A stretch of DNA of 8,024 nucleotides from Acidobacteriota bacterium (GTDB lineage Bacteria; Acidobacteriota; Terriglobia; Terriglobales; Acidobacteriaceae): the NCBI GenBank assembly GCA_021801945.1, contig JAKABE010000132.1:1-8024 (forward strand), given 5' to 3'. The notes under the pieces are model-generated. The model did not search any database. It was given only the letters and a program-made list of their open reading frames with translations, and was not told the origin of the DNA. Positions 6,520 to 8,024 of the stretch are shown here, in pieces. The stretch's first letter is position 1, and every line of letters begins with the position of its first letter. A program made the translations under genes and the position numbers.

Positions 6520-6885
6520 ATGTATTCCGCTCAACTTCTCGACCACTTTGAGCATCCGCGCAACGCCGGAGAGGTAGCCGGCGCGGACGCTGATGTGCGC
6601 ATTGAGAACCCTGCGTGTGGTGACATCCTGCGCCTCACTCTGAAGCTGACTGACGGGCGGATTGCAGGGATTGGCTTTCAGGCAAAGGGCTGTGTTGCTT
6701 CCATGGCCTGCGCGTCCGCGCTCACCGAGCTGGTGCGCGGTCGGACGATCGACGATGCCCGGCGGCTGAGTCAGGAGCAGTTGGCAGGCTCCGTCGGTGG
6801 CCTGCCTCCGGCGTCTTCGCACGCCGTGCAGCTCGCCCTCGATGCGCTCAAGGCGGCGCTGGTTCGCGCGGCCGGCAAATCGTAG
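6520..6885 (+). CDS. IscU/NifU-like iron-sulfur cluster scaffold protein lacking the third ligand cysteine
   Basis: A 121-residue protein of the IscU/SufU/NifU N-terminal family, on which [2Fe-2S] clusters are built before transfer. ATG 6520 is preceded by AGGTGG (6509-6514), and the protein begins MYSAQLLDHFEHPRN, the family's usual N-terminus. An upstream GTG at 6511 would sit inside the ribosome site. Conserved features are C33 and D35 in ENPACGD, C58 in the KGC motif, and H101. They align with E. coli IscU C37, D39, C63 and H105. The residue after that histidine, normally the third cluster-ligand cysteine (C106 in IscU), is A102 here. An additional C64 is present. As the last gene of the operon, 35 nt after its neighbour, it may serve the Fe-S clusters of the Mo hydroxylase. 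With one ligand missing it might be a carrier or a reduced-function paralogue. The family call is firm and the role inferred. Confidence 0.88.
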   Translation: MYSAQLLDHFEHPRNAGEVAGADADVRIENPACGDILRLTLKLTDGRIAGIGFQAKGCVASMACASALTELVRGRTIDDARRLSQEQLAGSVGGLPPASSHAVQLALDALKAALVRAAGKS

Positions 6886-6926
6886 GACGGTCCTCCCGTG
6901 GATCGCTGCGCTGGCGCCAAGGTTGT

Positions 6927-7565
6927 TTACCCGCCCTTACCGGCTATGCCGGATAGCGCGGCGTACTGCTCCGGAGTATTCAAGTCTATGCCGAGCAGGG
7001 GCTCGGAAACCGGGATGTACTCGATCATCTTTTCGTGTGCGTGCTTGACCTCGCGCGCGCTGCTGCTGGCCGCTGCGGCGAGGAAGGCGTCGATCAGTTC
7101 ACGGCCGGCCACAAGCGGATGACCATGGCGGCCATGGCTCTCTGGCGCCACCGCCCACTTGCCCCGCGCAAGGGCTTGAGCAAAGGATGCGCACAGCAGC
7201 TCCAGTGTTCGTGCGCTCACAGGCGGGCAATCGACGGGCGTAACAAGGGCGGCATCGCAGCCGCTCGCGAGCGCCGCGCTTAGCCCCACCTGCATGGAGC
7301 TGAACTGGCCGCGCTCGGGGACCGGATTGCGCGCCAGCGATGCGCCACAAGCTGCCGCCACAGGAAACAGATTGGCGGCGTTTCTTCCGGCCACAACGAT
7401 GACCGCGTGTACCAAGGGCCTGAGAGCAAGAATGCCCGCGGAAAGCATGGTCTGGCCGGCGACGGGATCGTCCGGCGGCCACGGGAGCAGGGCTTTGTCG
7501 CGGCCCATCCGCGACGACTCGCCCGCCGCCAGTATCACGGCGCAAAGGTTGTCCGGCCCGGCCAT
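6927..7565 (-). CDS. mocA: MocA-like molybdenum cofactor nucleotidyltransferase
   Basis: A 212-residue GT-A-fold nucleotidyltransferase. Known members (MocA) join CMP to Mo-molybdopterin to make the cytosine dinucleotide cofactor used by PaoABC-type hydroxylases. Visible motifs are ILAAGESSRMGRDK (residues 11-24), which is the nucleotide-binding signature; NP...GQFSSMQ (80-92); VDCP (111-114), the probable metal-binding aspartate; GRHGHP in the C-terminal half; and DLNTPEQY near the end. The frame is open to ATG 7634, but the family usually begins just before the AAG motif. ATG 7565 also lies 7 nt after a -10-like sequence, so it is preferred. The gene converges on the operon with 41 nt between the stops, and I see no intrinsic terminator there. 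The neighbouring Mo hydroxylase supports the cofactor role. MobA-type GMP transfer is a less likely alternative. Confidence 0.85.
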   Translation of the reverse strand: MAGPDNLCAVILAAGESSRMGRDKALLPWPPDDPVAGQTMLSAGILALRPLVHAVIVVAGRNAANLFPVAAACGASLARNPVPERGQFSSMQVGLSAALASGCDAALVTPVDCPPVSARTLELLCASFAQALARGKWAVAPESHGRHGHPLVAGRELIDAFLAAAASSSAREVKHAHEKMIEYIPVSEPLLGIDLNTPEQYAALSGIAGKGG

Positions 7566-7571
7566 ACGGGG

Positions 7572-7601
7572 AGGATAGCAGAATGCTGAGAACAAGGTCA
7601 T
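7572..7601 (-). promoter_or_regulatory. Candidate promoter for the MocA-like gene, possibly giving a leaderless transcript
   Basis: On the minus strand TATCCT (7577-7572) is preceded by TGC, making an extended -10 element. ATGACC (7601-7596) lies 18 bp upstream and matches four of six -35 bases. Six bases separate the -10 from the A of ATG 7565, so transcription would begin at about the start codon. No Shine-Dalgarno sequence precedes that ATG, which agrees with a leaderless message. Confidence 0.35.
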
Positions 7602-7621
7602 GCGCATAAATAACATGTACG

Positions 7622-7635
7622 AATGAGTTCTCATT
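7622..7635. repeat. Inverted repeat AATGAG-TT-CTCATT upstream of the MocA-like gene
   Basis: A perfect 6+6 bp dyad with a 2-bp centre lies about 20 bp upstream of the -35-like element of the MocA-like gene. Its size and position fit a regulator-binding site. It differs from the dyads upstream of the main operon, so the two units need not share a regulator. It may be chance. Confidence 0.25.
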
Positions 7636-7710
7636 GCGGTTGGACGGAGTAGTTCCAGTCGCCATGGAAGACCGTGTCTTTTCGGTGAGCCTGCATAACT
7701 GGGGCTGCGG

Positions 7711-8024
7711 CTACTTTTTCCTGGGCGGAGGGGCGAGGATGCGGCGCACGGAAGTACGGCCGATGTTCAGTTGGCGGGCGATTTCGGATTTGCTCAGACC
7801 AGAGCGGCGGAGTTTGCGGACTTGATCGGCGTGGAGGGCAGCGGTAAGCGGCCGGCCCAGGCGCTTGCCGCTTTGCCGAGCATGAGCAAGTCCAGCCCGC
7901 ACACGTTCCCCCAGGATTTCGCGTTCGAAGGCCGCGAAGACTGCGAGCAGTCCAGCCATGGCACGGCCGACGGGTGTGGTCAGATCGAGAGCTTCGGTGA
8001 GCGACACGAAGCCGACGCCCAGAT
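7711..8024 (-). CDS. Serine recombinase (resolvase/invertase), C-terminal part, cut by window end
   Basis: The frame is open to the right edge and ends with TAG at 7713-7711, so the N-terminal catalytic region with its serine lies outside the window. The codon at 8007 is GTG inside the gene, not a start: LGVGF precedes VSLTEALDLTTPVGRAMAGL in the same frame. The visible residues cover the end of the catalytic domain and the long E-helix (FAAFEREILGERVRAGLA), the linker GKRLGRP, and a Hin-like helix-turn-helix (VRKLRRSGLSKSEIARQLNI, then TSVRRIL). These are typical of Tn3-type resolvases and DNA invertases, which cut and rejoin DNA at specific sites. The C-terminus looks complete. It signals a mobile element or recombination module starting at the right. 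No terminal repeat or res site is visible in this window. The 145 bp between it and the MocA-like gene make co-transcription possible but unsupported. Confidence 0.88.
   Translation of the reverse strand, partial: LGVGFVSLTEALDLTTPVGRAMAGLLAVFAAFEREILGERVRAGLAHARQSGKRLGRPLTAALHADQVRKLRRSGLSKSEIARQLNIGRTSVRRILAPPPRKK

Noticed and set aside
6940..6952. Hairpin CCGGC-TAT-GCCGG as a terminator between the convergent genes
   Set aside because: The stem is only 5 bp with no T tract on either strand, and it lies within the coding end of the MocA-like gene.
7099..7665. 188-codon minus-strand open frame overlapping the MocA-like gene
   Set aside because: It is a shifted frame of the same DNA. The other frame carries all the nucleotidyltransferase motifs.
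7668..7680. Hairpin AAGAC-CGT-GTCTT as a terminator for the recombinase
   Set aside because: The stem is short and weak, and in the recombinase's direction no T tract follows.

Overview
The window looks like a stretch of a GC-rich, free-living bacterial chromosome, plausibly from the Acidobacteriota. That is a guess from protein style and gene order, not from a marker gene. Its core is a compact plus-strand operon at about 929-6885. It encodes a Tat-exported molybdenum hydroxylase of the xanthine dehydrogenase/aldehyde oxidoreductase superfamily, a membrane cytochrome b to take its electrons, a small unrecognised protein and an IscU/NifU-like iron-sulfur scaffold. A minus-strand gene for a MocA-type molybdopterin nucleotidyltransferase converges on the operon from the right.

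Layout: 1-274 holds what may be the end of an unrecognised plus-strand gene. About 275-816 has no recognisable gene, though a minus-strand stretch (682-387) looks like coding sequence broken by a frameshift. At 817-886 two adjacent perfect inverted repeats, one matching the CRP/FNR operator pattern, precede a weak promoter-like sequence. Then come the [2Fe-2S] subunit (929-1612), the molybdopterin subunit (1614-4133), the FAD subunit with a four-cysteine [4Fe-4S]-type insert (4160-5221), the cytochrome b (5212-6072), the 140-residue protein (6062-6484) and the scaffold protein (6520-6885). Gene junctions are very tight (1-nt gap, 26-nt gap, 10-nt overlap, 11-nt overlap, 35-nt gap), which argues for one transcript. 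On the minus strand are the MocA-like gene (7565-6927), with a possible leaderless promoter, and the C-terminal part of a serine recombinase that runs off the right edge.

Working model (inference): the three catalytic subunits fold in the cytoplasm and receive FAD, Fe-S clusters and a cytosine-dinucleotide molybdopterin made by the MocA-like enzyme. They are exported together on the single twin-arginine signal of the small subunit. Electrons from an unknown periplasmic substrate pass from Mo through Fe-S/FAD to the b hemes and probably into the quinone pool. This differs from the soluble E. coli PaoABC enzyme, which the three catalytic subunits otherwise resemble. The scaffold protein lacks the usual third cluster-ligand cysteine, and the 140-residue protein is unexplained. 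These two are the most novel parts of the window. The recombinase on the right and the decayed sequence on the left suggest, without proving, that the locus lies in an accessory region.
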